Assembly (NCBI GenBank): GCA_035464655.1
Contig: DATHRZ010000044.1
Coordinates: 62,001-126,000 of the forward strand
Direction: 5' to 3'
Length of the DNA stretch: 64,000 nt
Source of the DNA: JARFPW01 sp035464655
Lineage (GTDB): Bacteria > Gemmatimonadota > Gemmatimonadetes > Palauibacterales > Palauibacteraceae
Shown here: in pieces, positions 34,561 to 43,899 of the stretch
Layout of the letters: each line of letters opens with the position of its first letter
Numbering within the stretch: the first letter of the stretch is position 1
Position numbers and translations under genes: made by a program
Notes under the pieces: generated by a model
Seen by the model: only the letters and a program-made list of their open reading frames with translations
Told to the model about the DNA's origin: nothing
Database searches by the model: none

Positions 34561-36401
34561 GAGCCGGCCTCCGCGGCGCTGAGCTCCGACAGGATCCGTT
34601 CTGCCGTGGTGCGGCCGATTCCCGGAACTTCGGTCAGCTCGTCGACCGAGCTTCGCCGGATCGCCGCCACGCTCCCGAACCGCCGGAGCAGATCGGCCTC
34701 GCGCCGAGGCCCGACGCCCGGAACCTCGGACAGGCGCGAATGCAGGGTGCGGCGGCGGCGCAGGCGGCGGTTGTAGCCCACGGCGAAGCGATGCGCCTCG
34801 TTGCGCGCACGCTGCAGCCAGTGGAGAGCGGGATCCGACGCCCCGAGGCGGATCGGCGCGTCCCGGCCCGGCCGGAAGACTTCCTCGAGCCGTTTGGCGA
34901 GCGCGGCGACGGGAACGTCGGAGGCACCCGCCGACTCCATCCCCTGGAGCGCAGCCCCGAGCTGACCCTTCCCGCCGTCGATCAGCACGAGATCCGGGAG
35001 CGCCCCTTCCTCGGCGATCCGTCGGTGGAAGTACCGCCCTACGATCTCCTGCATCATCGCGTAGTCATCGGTCTCTCCGTCGGGGGTCTCGCGAATCCGA
35101 AAGCGCCGATAGCCGCTGCGGTCGGGCTTTCCGTCGCGCAGCCACACGGCCGCACCGACCGAGTCGGTTCCGCCGAGGGTCGAGATGTCGAAGCAGACGA
35201 TGGAGCGCGGCGGCCCCGGAAGATGGAGGACGCGCTGAAGCGCCCGGGCCGGCGGTGGAATCTCCCCCGCTGCGCTCGCGGGTTCCCGCTCGAGCGAGCG
35301 CTCCTCGACCATGTGCCGGGCGTTCTCCTCGGCCAGCTCGACCAGGCGCCGCTTCTGCCCGCGTTGCGGCCGCGCGATCTCGACCCGGGATCCATGGCGA
35401 TCGCTGAGCACCTCCGTGAGGGCCTCCCGGTCTTTCGGAAGCGCACTGACCAGGATCTCGTCGGGCACGTCGGCGGCGGGCAGGTAGAAGTCGCGGATGG
35501 CGGCCGCCACCAGTTCCCTCATCGGCGCGTCGGTCGCCTCGCGCAAGAAGCGGGCATCCCGCCCCAGCAGGTGGCCGTCCCGCACTCGCAGCAGGACCGC
35601 GCAGGTTCCGCCCTCGGTTCCGGCGATGCCGAGCACGTCCCGGTCTCCCCCTCGAAAGTCGACCGTGGTCTGCCGCCGCCGCAGTACGTCGAGGCCCTTG
35701 ATCACGTCGCGGAGCTCTGCGGCGCGTTCGAATTCGAGCGCCTCCGACGCCTCCTCCATCTCGCGGACGACTCGTGCCCGCAGCTTCGTCGTTCGACCCG
35801 CGAGAATCTCGAGGATCCGATCGATCATCTCGCGGTAATCCTCCTCCGATTGCCAGCCTACACACGGAGCCTTGCACTGATCGATGTGGTAATCGAGACA
35901 CGGCCGGTCGGGCCCGCGCTCCGGAAGGGGCCAGTCACAGGACCGCACGGTGAACGTGCTCTTGATCACCCGAAGCGCCCGGCGCATCGCTTTCACGTCG
36001 GTGAACGGGCCGAAATAGCGCGACCCGTCACGCTCGAGCTTCCGGGTCACGAGCACGCGTGGGAACGGCTCCTGCACGGTGACCTTCACGTAGGGGTAGG
36101 ACTTGTCGTCGCGAAGCTGGAGGTTGTAGCGCGGCGTGTGCTCACGAATCAGGGTCGACTCGAGCAGCAGCGCCTCCGCTTCGCTGCCCGCCAGAATCGT
36201 CTCGACCGCGGCGATGTCGGCTACCAGCCGGCGGAGACGAGGGTCTTGCCGGGCCTCGGCGCGGAAGTAGCTCCGCACACGCTCACGCAGCGACTTGGCC
36301 TTGCCGACGTAGATCAGTTCGCCGTCCGCGTCACGAAACAGGTAGACCCCGGGGCGCCGCGGAAGCTCGGCCACCGTCGACACCAGCGCGTCATCCGGCA
36401 T
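34557..36401 (-). CDS. uvrC: Excinuclease ABC subunit UvrC
   Basis: A 614-residue nucleotide-excision-repair endonuclease. The GIY-YIG domain (about 14-92) has GVY at 18-20 and YVGKAKSLRERV from 31. A UVR motif (EALEFERAAELRDVIKGL, about 205-222), the RNase H-like second nuclease domain (IVCFDISTLGGTDSVGA, VLIDGGKGQL) and C-terminal helix-hairpin-helix repeats (VPGVGPRREADLLRRFGS) follow. ATG 36401 gives a family-like N-terminus; ATG 36428 would add nine residues and lengthen the overlap with murJ from 11 to 38 bp. Confidence 0.96.
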   Translation of the reverse strand: MPDDALVSTVAELPRRPGVYLFRDADGELIYVGKAKSLRERVRSYFRAEARQDPRLRRLVADIAAVETILAGSEAEALLLESTLIREHTPRYNLQLRDDKSYPYVKVTVQEPFPRVLVTRKLERDGSRYFGPFTDVKAMRRALRVIKSTFTVRSCDWPLPERGPDRPCLDYHIDQCKAPCVGWQSEEDYREMIDRILEILAGRTTKLRARVVREMEEASEALEFERAAELRDVIKGLDVLRRRQTTVDFRGGDRDVLGIAGTEGGTCAVLLRVRDGHLLGRDARFLREATDAPMRELVAAAIRDFYLPAADVPDEILVSALPKDREALTEVLSDRHGSRVEIARPQRGQKRRLVELAEENARHMVEERSLEREPASAAGEIPPPARALQRVLHLPGPPRSIVCFDISTLGGTDSVGAAVWLRDGKPDRSGYRRFRIRETPDGETDDYAMMQEIVGRYFHRRIAEEGALPDLVLIDGGKGQLGAALQGMESAGASDVPVAALAKRLEEVFRPGRDAPIRLGASDPALHWLQRARNEAHRFAVGYNRRLRRRRTLHSRLSEVPGVGPRREADLLRRFGSVAAIRRSSVDELTEVPGIGRTTAERILSELSAAEAGS

Positions 36402-38001
36402 CGTTGCTGCCGGCTGTCGCGCCGGCACCCGGTCGGGGCGGACGGCGCGCGATGAGGAAATAGGGGACGGCGCCGGCCAGCGTCACGGCCAGCAGGATTC
36501 CCAGTGCCCCTGCGAAGTGGTCCGCGCCGAGTCGACCCTCGAGCCAGCCGCGCACGAGCACGCCGGCCCCCGCCGCGGCCAGGGTGGCGACCCCGAGGCG
36601 GAGCACGGCGACCAGGGCGCCTCGCCCGAACAGCCGACCGACACGCCGCGAGAGCAGCCACCAGTGGAGGATCAGGTTGAGCCACGACCCGCATACTCCT
36701 CCCAGGACGATGCCTACGGCGCTGTACGTGCCGTATCCCGCCGAGCGCAGCCACAGGGTGAGCGCGACGCTGATCCCGATTCCGAGCGTCACCGACGCCG
36801 CGGCGATCTTCATCGGGGTCGCCGTGTCCTGCATGGCGTGGAAGCCGCTGGCGAACAGCTTCAAGCCGCTCATCGCCACGAGACCGAGGCCGTAGGCCGC
36901 GAGAATCGTCGACACGAGTGCCGTGCTGTCCGCGTCGAAGGCACGCCGCTGGAACACCACGGTCACGGCGAGATCGCCGAACAGCACCAGCACGGCGGCG
37001 GCCGGCAGCACGAAGAAGATGATCTGAAAGAACCCGTCGACCAGCCGCCGCCTGAGCGCCTCCGCGCCCACCTCGCGCGACATGGTCGGCAGCGAGGCGG
37101 CGGCGACGCTGATTCCGAACAGGCTGATCGGAAGATAGACGAGCCGCTGCGAATAGCTCAGCGCGGCGAGCGCGCCGGTGCCGGCCAGGCCCGCCAGCGA
37201 CAGATCGACGAGCGACGAGATCTGAAAGATGCCCTGGCTCGAGATGACGGGCAGCGTGTTCTTCGCCACCCGGCGCAGCGGCTCCCAGTCGAACGCGAAG
37301 CTCGGTCGCCGTATGCCCGCGAGGCGAAGGGCGGACGGAACCTGGACACCCACCTGCAGTGCGGCCCCGACCAGTGCCGACCAGGCAAGGGCGTGGGCGA
37401 GCGATTCGGAGCCCATCCAGGCGGCGAGCAGCAGACCCGCGACCTGGGCGACGTTCCACAGGGTCGGCGCCACGAAGGGCAGAAAGAAGCGGTCGTGACT
37501 GTTGAGCACGCCGAGACACCACGCTCCGACGATCATGACGCCCGACATCGGGAACAGGATGCGCACGAGGCTGGTCGTCAGGACCCGCGTCGGCTCGTCG
37601 GCGGCGCCGAGCACGGCCATCGTGATCCACGGGGCGAACAGCACGCCGAGGCCGCTGAACAGGGTCGCCACCAGCAGCACGAGCGCCAGCACGGTGCCCG
37701 CGAGTCGCGGCGGATCACTCTCCGGCGTCTCGACCTTCTCCAGCTGCTCGCTGTACACCGGGACGAAGGCGGCCGACAGGGTTCCCTCGCCGAGCAGGTT
37801 CCGGATAATGTTGGGGATCTTGAGGGCCGCCCAGTAGGCGTCCGCGACGAACCCCGTGCCGAAGAACGCGGCGACAGCGGCGTCGCGAGCCAGGCCGGTG
37901 ATCCGGCTCAACATGATTCCGGCGCCCACCGAGGCGGCCTGGCCGCCGGTCGACTTCGGCTCGGGCAGTTCCTCGTGGAGCGGGGGCGCGGGCTCAGTCA
38001 C
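36391..38001 (-). CDS. murJ: Lipid II flippase MurJ (MviN)
   Basis: A 536-residue MOP-superfamily protein with about fourteen hydrophobic helices. Typical landmarks are GIMLSRITGLARDAAVAAFFG, AYWAALKIPNIIRNLLGEGTLS, SQRLVYLPISLFGISVAAASLP and GLKLFASGFHAMQDTATPMK. It moves the peptidoglycan precursor lipid II across the inner membrane. The start is GTG 38001, overlapping the small upstream gene by 8 bp; its stop overlaps uvrC by 11 bp. Confidence 0.95.
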   Translation of the reverse strand: MTEPAPPLHEELPEPKSTGGQAASVGAGIMLSRITGLARDAAVAAFFGTGFVADAYWAALKIPNIIRNLLGEGTLSAAFVPVYSEQLEKVETPESDPPRLAGTVLALVLLVATLFSGLGVLFAPWITMAVLGAADEPTRVLTTSLVRILFPMSGVMIVGAWCLGVLNSHDRFFLPFVAPTLWNVAQVAGLLLAAWMGSESLAHALAWSALVGAALQVGVQVPSALRLAGIRRPSFAFDWEPLRRVAKNTLPVISSQGIFQISSLVDLSLAGLAGTGALAALSYSQRLVYLPISLFGISVAAASLPTMSREVGAEALRRRLVDGFFQIIFFVLPAAAVLVLFGDLAVTVVFQRRAFDADSTALVSTILAAYGLGLVAMSGLKLFASGFHAMQDTATPMKIAAASVTLGIGISVALTLWLRSAGYGTYSAVGIVLGGVCGSWLNLILHWWLLSRRVGRLFGRGALVAVLRLGVATLAAAGAGVLVRGWLEGRLGADHFAGALGILLAVTLAGAVPYFLIARRPPRPGAGATAGSNDAG

Positions 38002-38263
38002 CCGGCGGCAGGCTCCGGGGTTCCGACTTGTCCTCGAGCAGAGAGCGCACGAAGGTCGTCTCTTCGCGCAGGGCCTCGAGGGTCTCCCCCAGGTAGCGCA
38101 CCTCGCCCTCGAGTCGCTCGACCCGAGCGACCATCTCCTCGTCGCCCGCCTGCGAATCGTGCGAGATGCGGCGGGCGAACGCCCGGCCGAAATCGGAGTC
38201 GATCACGATGGCGAGCAACGGAATCATCAGCATCACGAGGATGACCAGCGCCCAGATGACCAT
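37994..38263 (-). CDS. Small membrane protein with coiled coil
   Basis: This 89-residue protein starts at ATG 38263. The first 21 residues are a strong hydrophobic helix (MVIWALVILVMLMIPLLAIV), followed by a basic stretch (RAFARRIS) and a predicted coiled coil (MVARVERLEGEVRYLGETLE, about 44-63). It overlaps the murJ start by 8 bp and lies 11 bp after bshC. The layout recalls small envelope proteins tied to membrane complexes, but I recognise no family. A role with MurJ is suggested only by coupling. Confidence 0.65.
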   Translation of the reverse strand: MVIWALVILVMLMIPLLAIVIDSDFGRAFARRISHDSQAGDEEMVARVERLEGEVRYLGETLEALREETTFVRSLLEDKSEPRSLPPGD

Positions 38264-38274
38264 GCGGGACGAAG

Positions 38275-39909
38275 CTAGTCCTGCTCCTCCGGCCCAGCAA
38301 CGCGCCCCGCCTCGAACAGGTCGTGAACCAGGGCCCGGCCGTGCCGCGACAGAAACTGCGCCGCCGCCACCGTCCGCTCCTGCGGTCGGCCATCGGGTAC
38401 CAGGTGCGCACGGATACGCGCGGCCTGCGCGAGGGCGATCGACTCGCGCTCGCGCACCCGCGCATCCACGGTTCGGCCCAGCTCCTCGAGGGCCCGGGTG
38501 GCTCGATGCGCGGCTTTTCCGGCCGCCGACTTCAGGCCCGGCAACTCGCGATCGACGACGGACGCGAGTCGCTCGAAACCCGCCGCCAGGTTCCGCTCGA
38601 GGGCCGCCAGGCCGTCGCGGACGCCGGGTGGCCGGGACCGCGCGATCCATCGGTCGTCGATCCCCTTCCCCTCCCGCTCGACCGTGGTGACGTCTAGATC
38701 GAGCTTCTCGAGGAGGCGATCGACCCGTGGCTCGACCAGAACCCACGCGTCGCGCGGCAATATGGCCGGCATCGGGACCTCGAGGGCGGCGAACACCGGG
38801 GGAAGCTGGGCCCAGTAAGCGATCTCCCCCGGTCCGAGGACGGTGGCCGCCACGGGCAGCAGCCGACTCTCGAGCACCGGACGGAGCGCGGCCGCCGGCG
38901 TGAACTCGTCGGGTGCCCGGTCAAGGCGGCGGAGCAGCGCAGCGCGGTCCGGCCTCCAGTCGCCCGCCGCGAGCTCGTCCTCGTCGGTCCGCAGCACGTG
39001 ACGGCGCGCCTCGCCGTCGTCGTGAAACATCTGCAGGCCCTCGGGGGGAGGCGTGAGCGCGGGCTCGTAGCCGGCCTCGCGCACCGAATGCAGCCCGTCG
39101 CGCATCGCCTGCGCCAGCGCCTCCGGCGCCTCGACGACCCGGCGGTAGAGGCCGGCCGCCTGCGTGCGGACGGCGGGATGCGCCGAATCGAGAATCGCGA
39201 GGTCGAGTCCCTCGACGGCGGCGCCCAGGGCCCTGACGAAGGCATCGCCGAAGCTGCGCCCGGGTTCGTAGGCTTCGCGCAGCGCCCCCATCCAGCGTGG
39301 CGTCGATCCCGCGACGGCGCCGCCCGCCTCATCGCCGAAGCGCCGCAGGAGGTCCATCACCGACGACGGCACGGGAGCCTGGCCGACACTGCGCAGCGCC
39401 CACCCGGGTGGCGGGTCGACCCGCATCGCGACGAGCTCTTCTTCGCTGTCGACGATGCGACACGTGGCCACTTCGTCCCAGTCGTGATCGTCGGAGGCGA
39501 CCCAGAACACGGCCAGCGCGGGACGCCCGGTGCGGCGCTCGATCTCGCCGGCCAGGCGCACGGCCGTCAGGGCCTTGTAGAGCGTGTAGAGCGGACCGAG
39601 AAACAGGCCGGGCTGCTGGCCCGTCGTGACAACGACCCCCTCGCCGGCCAGGATGCGACTGAGCCGCTCGGCCGCGCCGGTGGACGTGGTTGTGAACGCT
39701 TCGGCCGGCAGCGCGGACCCGCCGCCCGCTCGCGCCTCGACGGCCGCGGCGTCGGGCAGGCGGCCCGGCGGCGCCTCGAACAGGCGGGTGGCCGCCGGAA
39801 CGCCGGCCAGGGCGTCGCCGGCCAGGTTACCGGATGAGGCCAGTTGCCGCGGCACGATGCGCGGGAATGGACGTTCGGCCACGCTTTCCGTCTTCCGCAC
39901 GACGCTCAT
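38275..39909 (-). CDS. bshC: Bacillithiol synthase BshC
   Basis: A 544-residue protein that adds cysteine to glucosaminyl-malate in bacillithiol synthesis, the low-molecular-weight thiol of Firmicutes, Deinococci and some FCB bacteria. Diagnostic motifs are VVTTGQQPGLFLGPLYTLYK (about 92-111) and FWVASDDHDWDE, followed by a long C-terminal coiled-coil stretch. The length is close to B. subtilis BshC (539). ATG 39909 overlaps the preceding methyltransferase stop (ATGA). bshA and bshB are not in the window. Confidence 0.93.
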   Translation of the reverse strand: MSVVRKTESVAERPFPRIVPRQLASSGNLAGDALAGVPAATRLFEAPPGRLPDAAAVEARAGGGSALPAEAFTTTSTGAAERLSRILAGEGVVVTTGQQPGLFLGPLYTLYKALTAVRLAGEIERRTGRPALAVFWVASDDHDWDEVATCRIVDSEEELVAMRVDPPPGWALRSVGQAPVPSSVMDLLRRFGDEAGGAVAGSTPRWMGALREAYEPGRSFGDAFVRALGAAVEGLDLAILDSAHPAVRTQAAGLYRRVVEAPEALAQAMRDGLHSVREAGYEPALTPPPEGLQMFHDDGEARRHVLRTDEDELAAGDWRPDRAALLRRLDRAPDEFTPAAALRPVLESRLLPVAATVLGPGEIAYWAQLPPVFAALEVPMPAILPRDAWVLVEPRVDRLLEKLDLDVTTVEREGKGIDDRWIARSRPPGVRDGLAALERNLAAGFERLASVVDRELPGLKSAAGKAAHRATRALEELGRTVDARVRERESIALAQAARIRAHLVPDGRPQERTVAAAQFLSRHGRALVHDLFEAGRVAGPEEQD

Positions 39910-40661
39910 GCCGCCGCCCCTACCAGAATGAGTCGCTCCGCGGCGGCGTCGAACTGTCCGCCCGCGTAGTCGCCGTATCGTCCATCGACGCGCAATCCCT
40001 CCGCTTCGAGCATCTCGCCGAGCTCCGTGGCTCCGTAAAGGCGAACCCGTTCCTCGAACTGCCGCTCCCCCCCGGCGGTTCCCTCGTCGCGGACACGGAT
40101 GCGTTTGACGACCGTGTCGTCGACGATCTCCCGCGTCTGAATCACCCGACGGTCGCCGATGCACCGTTCATCGCGCGGCACCAGGGTCTCGCGCACCCTG
40201 TCGGCATTGAAGAAGTCGAGCATGAAGGTGCCGCCCCGGCGAAGAACGCGGCGAATCCCCTGGATCACGTGCCGATCCTCGGCCACCGAGGGAAAGTAGC
40301 CGAACGAGGTGAAGAAGCTCGTAAGGCCGCCGAACGCCTCGTCCCGAAAGGGCAACCATCGCATGTCGGCGCGCACCAGCGGCACCCCCGGAACCGCGCG
40401 GCGAGCCTCCGCCAGGAGTACGCGGGACAGGTCGAGTCCGATCGCCTCGACGCCGGCCTCGGCGAGTTCGCACAGGTGCCGTCCCCCTCCGCAGGCGAGG
40501 TCGAGTACGGGCGCCTTCGGCGGGACTGTCTCCAGGTACAGGCGAACGGCCCGCGCCGCCTCCGCCTCGTCGCGGTGCGGATAGAGCTCGAGATACTCCT
40601 CGCCGAACCAGTCACGAAACCACTCACGTGACGGCTCCGTCCCGGGGGTCGGTTCGGTCAC
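39906..40661 (-). CDS. SAM-dependent class I methyltransferase
   Basis: A 251-residue protein with the Rossmann methyltransferase motif VLDLACGGGRHLCELAEAG (about 52-70), GLDLS, an acidic DMRWLPF segment, and FTSFGYFPS. The N-terminal WFRDWFGEEYLELYPHRDE is typical of a family of unassigned methyltransferases. GTG 40661 with an AAGGGCGG ribosome site was chosen; an ATG at 40691 lies inside rlmH. It lies between rlmH and bshC. The substrate is unknown. Confidence 0.82.
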   Translation of the reverse strand: MTEPTPGTEPSREWFRDWFGEEYLELYPHRDEAEAARAVRLYLETVPPKAPVLDLACGGGRHLCELAEAGVEAIGLDLSRVLLAEARRAVPGVPLVRADMRWLPFRDEAFGGLTSFFTSFGYFPSVAEDRHVIQGIRRVLRRGGTFMLDFFNADRVRETLVPRDERCIGDRRVIQTREIVDDTVVKRIRVRDEGTAGGERQFEERVRLYGATELGEMLEAEGLRVDGRYGDYAGGQFDAAAERLILVGAAA

Positions 40662-40662
40662 G

Positions 40663-41133
40663 TCAACCGCCCTTGTGGTAAGGTTCGCCACGAAGGATCG
40701 TCCCGACCCGGTACAACTGCTCGGCGAGGACGAGGCGTGCCAGCTCGTGAGGAAGGGTCAGGTCCGACAGCGAGACACGCCGATCGGCCGCAGCGAGTGC
40801 CGACGCCGCCAGTCCGAACGCCCCCCCGATGAGCCAGCTCGCACCCCTCGGCCCGTACGCGGCGATGTCGCTCAGCTCGTCGACCAGGCCGCGCGTGTCG
40901 ATCCGCTCCCCCTCACGGGTCAGGGCGAAGATGCGGCCGCGCTCGGGAAGCTGTGCGAGCAGGGACTCGGCCTCGGCGGCGCGGACGCGTTCGGCATCGC
41001 CCCGGCCCGCCTTCACTTCGAACACCTGCAGGTCGAAGTACCGCCCGGCGCGCGTCTCGTACTCGGCGATGGACGGTGAGAGCAGTCGCCCGGGCTTCCC
41101 GACGCAGACGATCCGCAGCTTGAGCGACTTCAT
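40663..41133 (-). CDS. rlmH: 23S rRNA (pseudouridine-1915-N3)-methyltransferase RlmH
   Basis: A 156-residue SPOUT methyltransferase acting on helix 69 of 23S rRNA in assembled ribosomes. The length fits the family exactly. The knot motif LIGGAFGLAAS (101-111), SLSDLTLPHELARLVLAEQLYR (121-142) and the terminal GEPYHKGG are diagnostic. ATG 41133 overlaps the lpxK stop (ATGA). It is unrelated in function to its lipid A neighbours and probably just shares the operon. Confidence 0.95.
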   Translation of the reverse strand: MKSLKLRIVCVGKPGRLLSPSIAEYETRAGRYFDLQVFEVKAGRGDAERVRAAEAESLLAQLPERGRIFALTREGERIDTRGLVDELSDIAAYGPRGASWLIGGAFGLAASALAAADRRVSLSDLTLPHELARLVLAEQLYRVGTILRGEPYHKGG

Positions 41134-42140
41134 CCGTCGACCAGCCCGGCCACGCGGCGCAGGCCGGCAAGCAGCCGCCGGGCGCCGGTCCCCCACACGA
41201 GCTCTTCCTCCAACCACCAGACGGGGATCTCGTCGGGGACGAGGCGGGCCAGTCGGACGGCGTCCTTTCGCGTGCAGACGAGCCCCCGATCTCCCGCCGC
41301 GGCAGCGATGTCCCGTACGGTCCGATCGTCGTAGCGAGCGTGATCCGGCAGGGGGAAGCGGTGGTCCGGCCGAACGTCGATGACGCCGAGCCACCGGAAG
41401 AACGACTCCGGCCACATGACGCCGGCCACCGCCGCGGCCGGATCCGGGCGCTCGATACGGGCCGCCGCCGGGTTCCCGGCCCAGAGCGCTCCGGGCCGCA
41501 GGCGTACCTCGACCGTCCGAATGCGCGACGCCACGCCAGCCACTTCTTCGGCCAGCTCGAGCGCTTGCGCACGGGTCGCGGCCCGCCGCACGAGGATCAC
41601 GGCGTCCGCGCGGCGCAGCGCGGCGAAGCGCTCGCGATACGGTCCGGCCGGCAGCCGCTGGCGATTCCCCGCCTGGTCGACGTTGCACGCCACGATCTCG
41701 AGGTCGCGGTGCAGGCGTCGGTGCTGGAACCCGGAGTCGAGCAACAGGACACCGGCTCCGCCCATCACGGCTTCCGCCGCCAGTGGAATACGCCAGCGCC
41801 CGCCGAACACGGGAACATCCGGGTTCAGTGCCGCGTGAAGCTGCAGCTCGTCTTCCTGGCCCGCGGTGAGGACGGCGACCCGCGCCCCGGCGTCGGCGAG
41901 GTGGCGGGCCAGGGCGGCGGCGATCGGTGTCTTGCCGCTGCCGCCCGTCGACAGGCCGCCGACCGACACCACGGGCACGGAAACCCGATGCGGACGGAAG
42001 ACGCCGGCATCCCAGAGCAGGTTTCGCAGATCGACGGCGGTTCCGTACAGAGCGGCCAAACCGCGGAGCGTGGAGCCGGGGTCGCCCCACGCCCCACGCA
42101 CCCGGCGCTCGAGAACGCCGCGTCCCGGTCGCCTCCTCAT
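41130..42140 (-). CDS. lpxK: Tetraacyldisaccharide 4'-kinase LpxK
   Basis: A 336-residue membrane-associated kinase that phosphorylates the 4' position of the lipid A precursor. The Walker A loop is GGLSTGGSGKT (61-71), preceded by the hydrophobic SVPVVSV strand. LLLDSGFQHRRLHRDLEIV matches the conserved DDGFQHR region (the first Asp-Asp is reduced to Asp-Ser), and PDHARYDD matches the family DH motif. It overlaps rlmH and the LPLAT gene by 4 bp each. Confidence 0.92.
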   Translation of the reverse strand: MRRRPGRGVLERRVRGAWGDPGSTLRGLAALYGTAVDLRNLLWDAGVFRPHRVSVPVVSVGGLSTGGSGKTPIAAALARHLADAGARVAVLTAGQEDELQLHAALNPDVPVFGGRWRIPLAAEAVMGGAGVLLLDSGFQHRRLHRDLEIVACNVDQAGNRQRLPAGPYRERFAALRRADAVILVRRAATRAQALELAEEVAGVASRIRTVEVRLRPGALWAGNPAAARIERPDPAAAVAGVMWPESFFRWLGVIDVRPDHRFPLPDHARYDDRTVRDIAAAAGDRGLVCTRKDAVRLARLVPDEIPVWWLEEELVWGTGARRLLAGLRRVAGLVDG

Positions 42141-42796
42141 GCGACCTCCTCACCCGACGCCCGGGCCCTGCAGCGTTCCGAAGCCGCATGCAGGGCGGCA
42201 TCCACCCGATCGAGCCAGCCGCCGAGATCGGTCTCGGGGGCGTCCTCGGGCACGTGAATCGGGCGGACGAACTCGACGTGAATCGGCGTGAACGGCCGTG
42301 GGACGATGAACCGGTCCCACGAGTTCAAACGCCAGCCGGCCTCCGGCCGGGCAGCCACGGGTACGATCGGCAGGCCCGACTCGGCCGCCAGGCGCACGAC
42401 GCCGGGTTTGCAGCGACCCGCGGGGCCGCGCGGTCCGTCGGGGGTGATGGCGAGTGGCCAGCCTTCCCGCCCGAGCCGTACCATCTCGGCGAGCGCCGCA
42501 CCGCCACCCGAGCTGCTCGAGCCGCGAACGACGCGGGAACCGAGGGCGCGGACCACGGCGGACGCGATTTCGCCGTCCGAATGATGGCTGATCATCGTGG
42601 CCATGCCGGCAGGGGCATAGCGCATCATCAGGGGGAGCAGCTCGGCGTGCCACAGTGCGTGGATCGCGGGTTCGAGGCGCGCGCGCGGTGGCCCGACGAC
42701 TCCCTGATCGTTCACCTCCCGGATCCGCCACGTGGCGGACAGGCCGCGCAGCAACGGCGGCGCGACGACACGCGCCACGTGGACTCGGTCAATCAT
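42137..42796 (-). CDS. Lysophospholipid acyltransferase family protein (DUF374)
   Basis: A 219-residue protein with the LPLAT-like motifs ISHHSDGEIASAVVRALG (about 70-87), VRGSSSSGGGAAL and ITPDGPRGPAG. DUF374 proteins next to lpx genes are thought to add a secondary acyl chain to lipid A or to acylate another lipid; no LpxL-type HX4D sequence is obvious beyond HHSDGE. ATG 42796 overlaps the lpxB stop and its own stop overlaps lpxK. Its position between lpxB and lpxK supports a lipid A role (inference). Confidence 0.8.
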   Translation of the reverse strand: MIDRVHVARVVAPPLLRGLSATWRIREVNDQGVVGPPRARLEPAIHALWHAELLPLMMRYAPAGMATMISHHSDGEIASAVVRALGSRVVRGSSSSGGGAALAEMVRLGREGWPLAITPDGPRGPAGRCKPGVVRLAAESGLPIVPVAARPEAGWRLNSWDRFIVPRPFTPIHVEFVRPIHVPEDAPETDLGGWLDRVDAALHAASERCRARASGEEVA

Positions 42797-43899
42797 GCGG
42801 CGTCGGTCCGCCCGAGCCAGTCGAGGCACACGTCGCATACCCGATCGGCCGCGCCCGGCTCGCCGAGGCGTCCGCGAACCCGGGCCAGTCCGTCGAGCAC
42901 ACTTCGACGCGCCGGGCCGTCGTCGAGCAGCGGTCGTAGCTCGGCGGCCAGTCGCTCCGGCGTCATGTCGTCCTGCAGACACTCGGCCACGACTCTCTCG
43001 TCGGCGACGAGGTTCACGAGGGCCACGCTGTCGAGCGTCACCAGGCGCCGGAGAATTCCGTACGTGAGCGGATGGACCCGGTAGGCTACGACCATGGGCA
43101 CGTCGGCAAGCGCGAGCTGAAGCGTGATCGTTCCCGACTTCGTGATGGCAGCGCGGCTGCGGGCCATCACATCGTCCGGCGCGGCGAGCAGCTCGGGCGG
43201 ACAGGCCGCATAGGCGGCCGTGGGCAGATCGGACGACCGGGCCACCAGCACGTCGAACGCGCCGAGAGACGGGTCCGCCCGGAGGTGCGCGGTCGCCTCG
43301 AGAAACACCGGCAGCATGCGCTCGACTTCCTGGCGTCGCGACCCTGGAAACAGCCCCACGGCTCGTCGGTCTCCGTAGGCGGACGGTAGCGGCCGATCGA
43401 GCAGGGGGTGCCCCACGAAGGTGGCACGGGCCCCGTAGTCCCGTAGCAGGTCGGCTTCGAACGGCAGGACCACGCAGACCTCGTCGCACCATTCGGCGAG
43501 CTTCGCGGCGCGTCGCTCCTTCCACGCCCAGACCTGGGGCGCGATGTAGTAGACGACGGCGATGCCCCTGGCGTGCGCCCGGCCGGCCAGGGGAAGATTG
43601 AAGCCGGGATAATCGATCGGAACGACGAGATCCACGCCTTCGCGCTCGAGCAATCGGTACACCTCGCGGCGCAGCCGCAATAGATCGGGCAGGTGTCGGA
43701 CGACCTCGGCCAGCCCGAGCACGGCCAGGCGGTCGAGATCGGCGACGAGTTCCACGCCCTCGGCCGCCATGCGGCTTCCCCCCAATCCGATCAGGCGGAT
43801 GCCGGGCAGCCGTTCGCGCAACCGCCGGGCGAGCTCCGCCCCGTGCAGATCTCCCGAGCTTTCGCCGGCCGACAGGAATACGGTCCTGCTAGCCGACAC
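42793..43899 (-). CDS. lpxB: Lipid-A-disaccharide synthase LpxB
   Basis: A 368-residue GT-B glycosyltransferase that joins UDP-diacylglucosamine and lipid X. Diagnostic segments are AGESSGDLHGAEL (11-23), IDYPGFNLPLA, YYIAPQVWAWKERR, FVGHPLLD and LFPGSRRQEVERMLPVFLEA. The start is GTG 43899, 11 bp inside the small upstream gene. The hydrolase that makes lipid X (LpxH, LpxI or LpxG) is not encoded in the window. Confidence 0.95.
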   Translation of the reverse strand: MSASRTVFLSAGESSGDLHGAELARRLRERLPGIRLIGLGGSRMAAEGVELVADLDRLAVLGLAEVVRHLPDLLRLRREVYRLLEREGVDLVVPIDYPGFNLPLAGRAHARGIAVVYYIAPQVWAWKERRAAKLAEWCDEVCVVLPFEADLLRDYGARATFVGHPLLDRPLPSAYGDRRAVGLFPGSRRQEVERMLPVFLEATAHLRADPSLGAFDVLVARSSDLPTAAYAACPPELLAAPDDVMARSRAAITKSGTITLQLALADVPMVVAYRVHPLTYGILRRLVTLDSVALVNLVADERVVAECLQDDMTPERLAAELRPLLDDGPARRSVLDGLARVRGRLGEPGAADRVCDVCLDWLGRTDAA

